Assembly (NCBI RefSeq): GCF_019710575.1
Contig: NZ_JAHWFK010000003.1
Coordinates: 1-64,000 of the forward strand
Source of the DNA: Paractinoplanes polyasparticus
GTDB taxonomy: Bacteria > Actinomycetota > Actinomycetes > Mycobacteriales > Micromonosporaceae
Length of the DNA stretch: 64,000 nt
Direction of reading: 5' to 3'
Shown here one piece after another: positions 24,233 to 31,456 of this stretch. Position 1 is the first letter of the stretch; every line of letters begins with the position of its first letter. The notes beneath the pieces were generated by a model that worked only from the letters and a program-made list of their open reading frames with translations, was not told the origin of the DNA and searched no databases. Position numbers and translations under genes: made by a program.

Positions 24233-24324
24233 CGGCCCGAGAACCGCCCGACAGCCCGAGAACCGCCCGACGGCTCAGGAACCGCCCGACGGCTCAGGAA
24301 CGCCTGACGGCTCAGGAACGGCCC
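24231..24324. repeat. Five tandem copies of a 19-bp unit
   Basis: Units begin at 24231, 24250, 24269, 24288 and 24306. Two variants are seen: GACGGCCCGAGAACCGCCC and GACGGCTCAGGAACCGCCC; one unit is a base short. The array fills the space between two convergent genes and covers the last codons of the LacI gene. Confidence 0.8.
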
Positions 24325-25307
24325 GTCGTGCTGGCGCGGATCTCCAGACGATGCGGGACGACCAGGCGTCTCGACGGGGCGCCGGGGTTCGCCAGCCGGT
24401 CGGCCAGGCAGGTCAGGGCGGCGTCGGCGATGGCGGGCTTGTCGGGCGCGACCGTGGTGAGAGCGGGATTGGCGAAGCGGCCGTCCTCGATGTCGTCGAA
24501 GCCGGCCACCGCCAGGTCGGCCGGGACCTGCCGCCCGCTCGCGACGGCCACGTGCAGGGCGCCCAGGGCCAGCTGGTCGCTGAAGCAGAAGACGGCATCG
24601 ACATCCGATTCCAGCAACTCGGTCATCGCCGCAGCGCCGTCGGCGCGGTGCAGGCGCCGCACCGGGATCTCGCGAGCGGGCAGGCCGGCTTCGGCCAGCG
24701 CCCGGTGGTAACCCTCGGCGCGCCGGGCGGCCGTGCCGTTGACCAGGTGGGGCTGCAGGCCGATGGCGGCGATACGGCGGCGACCGGTTTCGATCAGGTG
24801 GCGGGTGAGGTCGGCGGCGGCGGCGACGTTGTCGATGGCCACGTGGTCGAGCAGGCCGCCGGCGTCCTGCTCGCCCAGCAGCACCAGCGGGGCGCTGTCG
24901 GTGCGGCGGGTCAGGTCGGACGGCGACAGGCCCCACGGGCTCATGATCAGGCCGTCGACCGTCTGGGACCGTACGCCGTCGAGCAGTTCCCGCTCGCGGG
25001 CGGCGTCACCGCCCGTCTGCTGCACCAGCAGAGTCCACGCGTACGCCCCGGCCCGGTCGGCCAGCAGACCGGCCAGCTCGCCGAAGTAGGGCGACGCGAT
25101 CTCGGGCAGCACGAGCGCGACCAGCCCCGACCGGCCGCCGCGCAGGTGGCGGGCGGCCGCGTTGGGCTTGTAACCGAGCTCGTCGATCACCCGCTGCACA
25201 CGTTCCCGGGTCTCGGGGGCGACCAGCGCGAAGCCGGACACCACATTCGACACCGTGCGCACCGAGACGCCGGCGCGTTCGGCCACCTGCCGCAGATTGG
25301 CGCTCAC
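24312..25307 (-). CDS. LacI-family transcriptional regulator
   Basis: 331 residues. The N-terminal HTH NLRQVAERAGVSVRTVSNVV is followed by the hinge YKPNAAARHLRGG. A periplasmic-binding-like sensor domain contains the usual VALVLPEIASPYFGELAGLL, PADLAVAGFDDIEDG and TTVAPDKPAI segments (with DKP in place of the common QP). It is divergent from the PhyH gene across a 52-base gap filled by a perfect palindrome, so it almost certainly controls that gene and itself. The effector is unknown. Its final codons lie in the 19-bp tandem repeat. Confidence 0.9.
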   Translation of the reverse strand: MSANLRQVAERAGVSVRTVSNVVSGFALVAPETRERVQRVIDELGYKPNAAARHLRGGRSGLVALVLPEIASPYFGELAGLLADRAGAYAWTLLVQQTGGDAARERELLDGVRSQTVDGLIMSPWGLSPSDLTRRTDSAPLVLLGEQDAGGLLDHVAIDNVAAAADLTRHLIETGRRRIAAIGLQPHLVNGTAARRAEGYHRALAEAGLPAREIPVRRLHRADGAAAMTELLESDVDAVFCFSDQLALGALHVAVASGRQVPADLAVAGFDDIEDGRFANPALTTVAPDKPAIADAALTCLADRLANPGAPSRRLVVPHRLEIRASTTGRS

Positions 25308-25322
25308 GAACCCATCCTAGGG

Positions 25323-25350
25323 GTTGCAACGTGGCATGCCACGTTGCAAC
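25323..25350. promoter_or_regulatory. Perfect 28-base palindrome, LacI-type operator
   Basis: GTTGCAACGTGGCA is followed at once by its exact complement. It sits between the divergent starts at 25307 and 25360, only 10 bases from the PhyH start codon, where bound repressor would block both promoters. Confidence 0.8.
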
Positions 25351-25359
25351 ATGAGGACT

Positions 25360-26169
25360 ATGACGACTTTCATCAATGCGGCCGACGCGATCTACCGCGA
25401 CGGCATCACGGCCCTCAAGGGAGCATTCGACACCGGCTGGGCCGACGCCATGCGCGAGGACATCGAGGCGGCGTTCGCCGAGGCCATCAACCGTGAGGGC
25501 GGCGCGGTGGGCCGCGGCCCCAAGCGCTACTACGTCGAGATCCACCCCGAGCAGCTGCGCGGCTTCGTCGACCTGGTGACCCACCCGTGGGTGGTGGGCG
25601 TCTGCACCCAGGTGCTCGGTCCGGACTACGAGATCGTCGAGCTCGGCTTCGACATCCCGTTCGCCGGCGCGGTCAACCAGCCCTGGCACCGCGACTTCCC
25701 GATGCCCACGGTCACCCGCGAGAAGCGCCGCCTCAACTCGCTCGCCTTCAACCTCACCGGCGTCGACACGACCGACGACATGGGCCCGTTCGAGATCGCG
25801 CCCGGCACCCAGTTCGACGACAGCCCCGAGTTCGGCCACGACATGTTTCCCCCGCGTACCCACTACGACCGCTACAACCAGCTTGCCGTGCGCAAATACC
25901 CGCAGCGCGGCGACATCTCGGCCCGCTCGGCGCTCACCATCCACCGCGGCACGGCCAACAAGTCGGCCAAGTCGCGCCCGGTCCTCGTGCTCGGCGTGGA
26001 CGCCCCCGACGCCACCAACGGCGACAAGCACGCCATGGCTGTCACCCGCGGCTACTGGGAGTCGCTCCCCCAACTGGTCAAGGACCACCTGCACTGCCCG
26101 GTCGTCGACGAGCTGACCCCGATCACCCAGAAGCACACCATCGAGGGCCTGGTCATGGGCGACGCCTGA
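25360..26169 (+). CDS. Phytanoyl-CoA dioxygenase-like Fe(II)/2-oxoglutarate oxygenase
   Basis: 269 residues from the ATG at 25360, chosen because GAGG lies just before it; an ATG at 25351 is also possible. The iron triad is visible: His and Asp in QPWHRDFPMP and the distal His in ALTIHRGTANKS, with an Arg nearby for 2-oxoglutarate. GPFEIAPGTQFDDSPEFGHD lines the pocket. The family hydroxylates small molecules, often in secondary metabolism or catabolism. Control by the divergent LacI-type repressor suggests a sugar-like or natural-product substrate, which cannot be named. Confidence 0.82.
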   Translation: MTTFINAADAIYRDGITALKGAFDTGWADAMREDIEAAFAEAINREGGAVGRGPKRYYVEIHPEQLRGFVDLVTHPWVVGVCTQVLGPDYEIVELGFDIPFAGAVNQPWHRDFPMPTVTREKRRLNSLAFNLTGVDTTDDMGPFEIAPGTQFDDSPEFGHDMFPPRTHYDRYNQLAVRKYPQRGDISARSALTIHRGTANKSAKSRPVLVLGVDAPDATNGDKHAMAVTRGYWESLPQLVKDHLHCPVVDELTPITQKHTIEGLVMGDA

Positions 26170-26185
26170 ATGGCACCCTGCGGGG

Positions 26186-26761
26186 ATGCCGTGGGAAGCC
26201 TCGAAACCGCCGCGCCCGCCGTCCCACCCGGTCGTGCTCAAGCCGCTCGCCCGCGGCGACCGGGCCGTGCTCGACCATCTGGGCCAGCTCTACCGCTACG
26301 ACCTCTCCGACGCGTACGCGCTGCTGCCCAACGCCGACGGCAGCTTCAACTTCCGCGAACTCGACCGCTTCCGCCTCGCCGACGACCCGAAGCGGCGCGC
26401 CTGGCTGATCACCGCCGCCGGCCACACGGCGGGCTTCGTGCTCACCGGCCCGGGCGAGCCGGACGGCACGTCCATAACCGCTTTCTTCGTCGTACGAGCC
26501 CTGCGCCGCACCGGCGTCGGCCGGGAAGCCGCCGTCCGGGCGATCGGCGAGTTCCCGGGCCGCTGGGTGATCGGCTTCCAGCGCTACAACCCCGGCGTCG
26601 AGGCCTTCTGGTCCCGCGTGGCCACCGACGTGGCGGGCAACCGATGGACGATCCACGACGGCCCCGCCCCCGACGACCGGCCGCCCGACACGTTCATCAC
26701 CTTCACCACTCAGGGCACCACCCGCAGTGCGGGGCCGGACTCGACGGCCAGCACCTCGTAG
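26186..26761 (+). CDS. GNAT family acetyltransferase
   Basis: 191 residues. LKPLARGDRAVLDHLGQLYR and YDLSDAYALLPNADGSFNFR resemble the N-terminal half of GNAT proteins that act on small molecules. The acetyl-CoA pocket is in ALRRTGVGREAAVRAI (RxxGxG form), followed by a beta strand and FQRYNPGVEAFWSRV. It starts 16 bases after the PhyH gene and may be co-transcribed with it. The 3' end overlaps the convergent peptidase gene by 52 bases, so the last 17 codons are antisense to its C-terminus. Confidence 0.78.
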   Translation: MPWEASKPPRPPSHPVVLKPLARGDRAVLDHLGQLYRYDLSDAYALLPNADGSFNFRELDRFRLADDPKRRAWLITAAGHTAGFVLTGPGEPDGTSITAFFVVRALRRTGVGREAAVRAIGEFPGRWVIGFQRYNPGVEAFWSRVATDVAGNRWTIHDGPAPDDRPPDTFITFTTQGTTRSAGPDSTASTS

Positions 26762-29154
26762 GGCGCGACGATGATGCCGCCCAGCAGCTGGTAGCGACCC
26801 GGCGGCGGCGCGGGGAACTCCAGCGTCACCTCGCCGCCGGTGCTGCCCGTCGCGACGCGGCCGGCGGTGGTGGCGACCACCCGGGTCTCCCACGCCTCGG
26901 GCGAGGTCACGACCACATGGGCGATGTATCGGGCCTGGTCGTCGGCCGTCCGGGCGGCGTCGGCGCCGGTGAGCGCGAAGGTGAAGGTGGCCGTCAGTCT
27001 GTCCGGGTGGGCCGGAGCGAACCGCAGGTCCACGATGTCGAGTCGCAGGTCGGCCGGCAGCGGGCCGGCCGGCGTCACTGCCTCGCTGGTCTCGACGAAG
27101 TACTGCACCTGACGACCGCCGTCGGACCGCGGCGGCTCGGCGCCGGCGGTCTGCTCGCCGTCGTTCCGGGCCACATGCTGTTCCCGCACCTCGCCGTCGG
27201 CGTCGAGCACCACGGTGACCGAATAGATCGGAGGGGTCGCCTCGGCCGTCGGCTCGGGGTCCTCCGGCGTACGGAAATCGGCCTTTATCCCCTGCAGCCG
27301 TGCGCCCACCGACCTTGCGCCCGGGCCCATGCCGAAGCGGGCGAACGCCTCCCACACGGCCTTGTTCGCCTCGGCGGAACGGTCGGCGGACAGCTGCCCG
27401 GCGTCCCGTAGATCGGCGAGCGCGCCGAGAATCGCGTCGCGCATGTCCAGGAAGCTCGGGTTGGGCGGCGACACCTTGAGCGCGTCCATGACGAGGCTCA
27501 GGGCGAGCTGGTCCGACCCGAGGCGCCGGGTCATCTCCATCAGCGTGGCGCACCAGACCTCGCCGACCTCGTGCACCTCGCGGTACTCGATGCCCAGCCG
27601 CCCGAAGTGCCCGGGATGCCGCTCGTCGTAGCGGTGCCCCCGGATGCCGCCCGGCCGGTCGACGACCCACGCGGCGACCACGTCACTTCCGGTGTGCATG
27701 CAGGCGAAGTAGTCGCCCCAGCCCTCGCCCATGCCGGCGCTCTGCGGTTCGTCCAGCGCGTGCGTGTCGAGCCCGCCGCCGACCAGCCGGTTCGTCACCC
27801 CGTGCGAGAACTCGTGGAACACGACCGACGCGTCCAGCGCCGTGTGCCGGTCGGTGCTGGTCACGAGGCCGAGCCGGAGCACGGGGCTGGTCCCGTCGAC
27901 CGGTGTGAGCATCGAAGCCGTGCCGGGGACGCTCCGCGCGTACACACGGGCGTCCACCGGGTCGGTGCCCGCGCCGCCACGACCGAGGGAGTCGCGCTGG
28001 AAGTTGCCCTCGGCCTCGGTGAAGCCGAGCAGGTAGAAGAAGTCGTGGGCCGACGAGGCCAGGGCGAACGCGTTCAGCACGCGCTGCTCGGCGCTCTTCG
28101 GATCGGGCGAGAAGGTCAGGTGCGCATCGTCCTGGGTGCCCCGCACCGGTGGTTCGGCGTCGCCGGGGTGCGCCACCACATTGTTGCCGGAGGTGTCGTC
28201 GCCGGACAGCCACGGGTCGGGGAACCCCGCCGGCAACCCGGGCGGCGACTCGAGCCGGTAGTCCTGCAGGGCGCGGGGGAAGGCGATCCGCTCCCGTTCC
28301 CGGCCTCCGTCGATCAGGTGGACGTCGCCGACCGCGGTCCCGTTGAGGACGGTCTGGTGGGCGAAGAGCACTGTCCCGTCGCCGTCACGGGCGTCGACCA
28401 CCACGACGAACCGCTGCACGTGGTCCGGCATCGTGAGGGTGACCCGCCAGCCGAGCCGGATGTCGCCGGGGCCGAGCGGGAACCACACCAGGCCGGCCGT
28501 GATCGGTTCGGCGAACGGGCCGGCCGCCAGGACAGTGGTGCGGTCCTGCGCCCCGGCCGGCACGGTGATGACGCGTGGCTCGAAGGAGTCCAGGTCGACC
28601 GCGGGCGGGTCGAACGGCTGGTGGAACTGGTCGTACCTACCGAGTTCATCGGGCGCCGGCAGCGCGACGTGCCGGGCCGCGGCCAGCACCGCGGCCTCCA
28701 CCCGCACCGCCGGTTCGGCGTCGAGCAGCTGGTCGATCGTGACGCTGCGGCCGGCGGTCGAAACCACCGCGCCGGACGGATCGAAGACCACCGCCTGGGC
28801 GGCCTGGAACACCTGGATCCCCTGGTGCTGCTGCCGCAGGTGGACGGTGTGGGCGCCCGCGCTGGTGGTCCGCACGACGGGGTCGGGCACGAACTCGGCC
28901 GGCTGGGTCGCTGTCAGCCCGAGCAGTGGACCCACCGATCGCAGGTGGGCGAGCGCACGGGCCGCGTAGGGGCCGGGCTCGGCCTCGCCCCGGGCCACTT
29001 CGACGCGGGCGGCGTTGCCGGTCAACCGGTCGAGCGCCGCTACCCGTGCGGTCTGCTCGCCGGGCAACTGCTCCGAGACCGTACGGGCCAGTGCTCGCAG
29101 CCTCTGCTCGTCGGACTCCTCGACCGGGCGGCGGAGATCGACTTCCCGGCTCAT
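26710..29154 (-). CDS. M36 (fungalysin-type) metallopeptidase without a signal peptide
   Basis: 814 residues. The N-terminal third is an FTP-type propeptide (IDQLLDAEPAVRVEAAVLAA and upstream). The zinc site is HEFSHG near residue 444, with the third ligand Glu in GMGEGWGDYFAC near 475. The C-terminal third is a beta domain. The family is normally secreted, but here the N-terminus is MSREVDLRRPVEESDEQRL with no hydrophobic signal. GAGG before the ATG supports the start. It is downstream of the 29215-29913 gene on the same strand, separated by a strong terminator hairpin. It could leave the cell by an unusual route or act inside. Confidence 0.87.
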   Translation of the reverse strand: MSREVDLRRPVEESDEQRLRALARTVSEQLPGEQTARVAALDRLTGNAARVEVARGEAEPGPYAARALAHLRSVGPLLGLTATQPAEFVPDPVVRTTSAGAHTVHLRQQHQGIQVFQAAQAVVFDPSGAVVSTAGRSVTIDQLLDAEPAVRVEAAVLAAARHVALPAPDELGRYDQFHQPFDPPAVDLDSFEPRVITVPAGAQDRTTVLAAGPFAEPITAGLVWFPLGPGDIRLGWRVTLTMPDHVQRFVVVVDARDGDGTVLFAHQTVLNGTAVGDVHLIDGGRERERIAFPRALQDYRLESPPGLPAGFPDPWLSGDDTSGNNVVAHPGDAEPPVRGTQDDAHLTFSPDPKSAEQRVLNAFALASSAHDFFYLLGFTEAEGNFQRDSLGRGGAGTDPVDARVYARSVPGTASMLTPVDGTSPVLRLGLVTSTDRHTALDASVVFHEFSHGVTNRLVGGGLDTHALDEPQSAGMGEGWGDYFACMHTGSDVVAAWVVDRPGGIRGHRYDERHPGHFGRLGIEYREVHEVGEVWCATLMEMTRRLGSDQLALSLVMDALKVSPPNPSFLDMRDAILGALADLRDAGQLSADRSAEANKAVWEAFARFGMGPGARSVGARLQGIKADFRTPEDPEPTAEATPPIYSVTVVLDADGEVREQHVARNDGEQTAGAEPPRSDGGRQVQYFVETSEAVTPAGPLPADLRLDIVDLRFAPAHPDRLTATFTFALTGADAARTADDQARYIAHVVVTSPEAWETRVVATTAGRVATGSTGGEVTLEFPAPPPGRYQLLGGIIVAPYEVLAVESGPALRVVP

Positions 29155-29173
29155 GGTTCGCCTCCTCGTGATC

Positions 29174-29205
29174 GAGCGCCCGGCGCCGGGTGGCGCCGGG
29201 CGCTC
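29174..29205 (-). terminator. Perfect 14-bp stem hairpin
   Basis: GAGCGCCCGGCGCC pairs fully with GGCGCCGGGCGCTC around a four-base loop. It lies between the stop at 29215 (minus strand) and the M36 start, so it can attenuate read-through into the peptidase gene. Confidence 0.8.
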
Positions 29206-29214
29206 GGCGGACGG

Positions 29215-29913
29215 TTACTGGGGGTAGACGAGATAGCGGAGCGGGATGTTCTCCTGGATCTGGCCGGTGTCGGCGTCGATGACCGTGCTGGCGAAGGCCG
29301 CGTACGGCTGACCGATGTCGACGATGTCGGCCGACAGGTTGGCCTCGAACAGCAACGGCTTGCGACCCGGGACCGGCGCCTGGAACCAGAACTCGAGAAC
29401 GGTGAAGGCCGGCGCGGCGGGCGGTGTGAAGAGGTCCTGCCGGAAGTCGTCCGGCCCGTCCGTCACATCGGTCAGGTTGACCTGCTCCATGCTGACCCGG
29501 TACTCGCGGCCGCTCAGTTGCGTGGTGGGGGGAACGGCGAACCCGTTCGGGATGTCGATCGTCGGGTTGACGAACATCACGGCGTAGATGACCGCCCACT
29601 CGCCGCCGGCGATGATCCGGCTGGGCTGGTAGGGCGGGGGCCCGCCGAACTGGATGGGAGTGAACGCGTACAGATCGAACGCGACGTACGGACCGACAGT
29701 GGGCTCACCCAGCTGGGCCTCCGTCTTCGCCTTCTGCGTCTTGGCCCGCTGCGCCGCCTGGCGCTCGTCGAGACGGTCCTGCATGGTCGCCCGGAACCGG
29801 TCGATCAGGTCGTCGCGGGTCTCGTCCGCCCGCTTTCGCACGTCGTCCGGGGGAGCCAACGTCGGCGCCGTGCCGGCGCTGACAACGATCTCGTCCTTGG
29901 TGCTGCTGCTCAT
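29215..29913 (-). CDS. Hypothetical protein paired with the M36 peptidase
   Basis: 232 residues from the ATG at 29913, preceded by AGGAGG. An extended acidic and helical N-terminus (DDVRKRADETRDDLIDRFRA, then QRAKTQKAKTEAQL) leads to a beta domain rich in aromatic residues (YVAFDLYAFTPIQFGGPPPY, EWAVIYAVMFVNPTID, FTVLEFWFQAPVP). No signal peptide or membrane helix is present. I do not recognise the family. Its location just upstream of the peptidase gene suggests a functional pair, for instance a chaperone, inhibitor or cargo for the same particle. Confidence 0.65.
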   Translation of the reverse strand: MSSSTKDEIVVSAGTAPTLAPPDDVRKRADETRDDLIDRFRATMQDRLDERQAAQRAKTQKAKTEAQLGEPTVGPYVAFDLYAFTPIQFGGPPPYQPSRIIAGGEWAVIYAVMFVNPTIDIPNGFAVPPTTQLSGREYRVSMEQVNLTDVTDGPDDFRQDLFTPPAAPAFTVLEFWFQAPVPGRKPLLFEANLSADIVDIGQPYAAFASTVIDADTGQIQENIPLRYLVYPQ

Positions 29914-30113
29914 CGGGGTGCCTCCTGGTAGCCCTGCGTCTGACCCGACAGACCCTTGCAGCGAGCGCTTAACCGGCATCGTCCCGAGACTTAGCCGCGG
30001 ACCGGCCCGCCCTTAAGCGACTGGCACGCCCACGTGGTTTTGGGATGGTTTCCGGGGGGAATTGAGCCCTCCCCGGGCCGCGGGGGGTGTCACCGAGTGA
30101 CCGGGAGACGACA

Positions 30114-30344
30114 GTGGTCCCACACGAGATGATGGTGGTGAAGTCCGGCGAGGCCGGCGCCGAGGAGTGGAACTGCCCGAGCTGCGGGCGCCGGCTGCTG
30201 CTGCGCTGGCCGCCACGCTTCGAGCGGACCGTGCTGCACCCGGGCGACGACCGCGTGATGCACGTGGGCGCGCGGACGTCCGTCGGCGACGTGCCCGAGC
30301 AGGAGCTCCGCTGGCTGAGCGCCAACGGCATCCTCTGGACCTAG
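30114..30344 (+). CDS. Small zinc-ribbon protein
   Basis: About 76 residues from a GTG preceded by GGGAG; a GTG at 30087 is the alternative. WNCPSCGRRLLLRWPPRFER contains a single CxxC knuckle. The rest (VLHPGDDRVMHVGARTSVGD, ELRWLSANGILW) is compact. Similar small CxxC proteins occur beside SARP regulators in actinomycetes. The stop overlaps the stop of the convergent SARP gene by four bases (CTAG). Confidence 0.6.
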   Translation: MVPHEMMVVKSGEAGAEEWNCPSCGRRLLLRWPPRFERTVLHPGDDRVMHVGARTSVGDVPEQELRWLSANGILWT

Positions 30345-31156
30345 ACCGGTTCGTGCCGCCGGATGCGCTGGTAGAGGGCCTGCGTCTCCGGGCTCGGCTC
30401 CACGCCCAGGTCGCGCCAGAGCGCGTCGGCGCACGCCCGGTGCTGGAGCAGGGCCAGGTGCGGCTGCCCCTGCCGGCTGTGACAGACCATCAGCCGCCGG
30501 TGCGTCGTCTCCCGGCAGGGATCACCCTCGACGACGCGCGCGCACAGACCCGCGGCCGCGGCGTAGCGCCCCGCCTCGAAGGACAGCTCGCCCAGGTGGT
30601 CGAGGGCGTCGATGTGGGCCAGGCGCCACTGCTCACGCGGCAGGACGGGCCATTCCTCGTACGGATTCTCGGCCAGCAGGTCGCCGCGGTAGAGCCCGTC
30701 CGCCACCTCGTACTCCCGGATGGCGGCGTCGGCCTCGCCGGCCAAGCGCCGGCGGCGGGCCAGCCGCAGGTGCCGGTCGAACTCGTCGACATCGAGCCAG
30801 AGGCGCACGGCCGGGTCGAGGCCGTAGCGGTTGCCGAGGAAGCGGACGATCGGCCGCTCGGTGACCGTGCGCAGCGCCCGCCGCACGCCGTGCAGGGCCA
30901 CATTGAGGCTGTTGCGGGCGGCCTCCGGGGTGGAGCCGGGCCAGAAGACGTGCATCAGCGTCTCGCGGGACGGCCACGGGTTGCGGTGGGTGAGCAGATA
31001 CGCGAACAGGGACTCGTTGCGCCCGCCGTGCCAGAGCCCGGCCGGCACGCCGTCCAGCGTCACCAGGAACGGGCCGAGCACGTGGACAGCCAGGAGCGGG
31101 CGGGCTGACCAGGGCTTCTCGGCTGTGAGCAGGCGGGCTGGCGAGTGATCGTCCAT
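30341..31156 (-). CDS. SARP-type (BTAD) transcriptional activator
   Basis: 271 residues. An OmpR-like winged helix (~residues 20-100: LLAVHVLGPFLVTLDGVPAG, AYLLTHRNPWPSRETLMHVF, AARNSLNVALHGVRRALRTV) is followed by the bacterial transcriptional activation domain of TPR-like helices (DEFDRHLRLARRRRLAGEAD through QRIRRHEPV). This is a short SARP without an ATPase, as in pathway-specific activators of secondary metabolism. No biosynthetic cluster is adjacent. The nearest candidates for control are the M36 pair and the zinc-ribbon gene. Confidence 0.8.
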   Translation of the reverse strand: MDDHSPARLLTAEKPWSARPLLAVHVLGPFLVTLDGVPAGLWHGGRNESLFAYLLTHRNPWPSRETLMHVFWPGSTPEAARNSLNVALHGVRRALRTVTERPIVRFLGNRYGLDPAVRLWLDVDEFDRHLRLARRRRLAGEADAAIREYEVADGLYRGDLLAENPYEEWPVLPREQWRLAHIDALDHLGELSFEAGRYAAAAGLCARVVEGDPCRETTHRRLMVCHSRQGQPHLALLQHRACADALWRDLGVEPSPETQALYQRIRRHEPV

Positions 31157-31268
31157 GCGGCACCTCCGGGACGGCCACTCCCCACGCTACGAGTGCCCGG
31201 CCGCCGTGGCCCGGTCAGATCAGGGACACACCGCTCGCGTGATCCCAGGGATTTACGTACGTAAGTAT

Positions 31269-31302
31269 TTGCAAGCCCTTCCACCGACTGCAAGCACTTG
31301 CT
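31269..31302. promoter_or_regulatory. Paired TGCAAGC sites upstream of the amylase
   Basis: TTGCAAGCCCTTCC (31269-31282) and TGCAAGCACTTGCT (31289-31302) are 20 bases apart. The second is an inverted repeat (GCAAG/CTTGC). Such elements bind MalR/Reg1-type LacI repressors at Streptomyces amylase promoters. They lie about 155 bases before the start codon. Confidence 0.5.
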
Positions 31303-31456
31303 ATGGTCCGTTCCAATGTGAACGCGGGATTACGTCCCTGTCACCGATCCGTCCCGGGCGGTAGCGGCACCGCGGTTCCCAGGCAGCGAAACCTGTCGTT
31401 GAAACCCACCCCCGCCGACGGCCGTCGTGGCTCGCACCTGACGTAAGGAGATCCCC

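Noticed and set aside
27571..29931. 786-codon plus-strand frame antisense to the M36 gene
   Set aside because: Composition is an antisense shadow; the minus strand has the HEFSHG zinc site and a ribosome-binding site.
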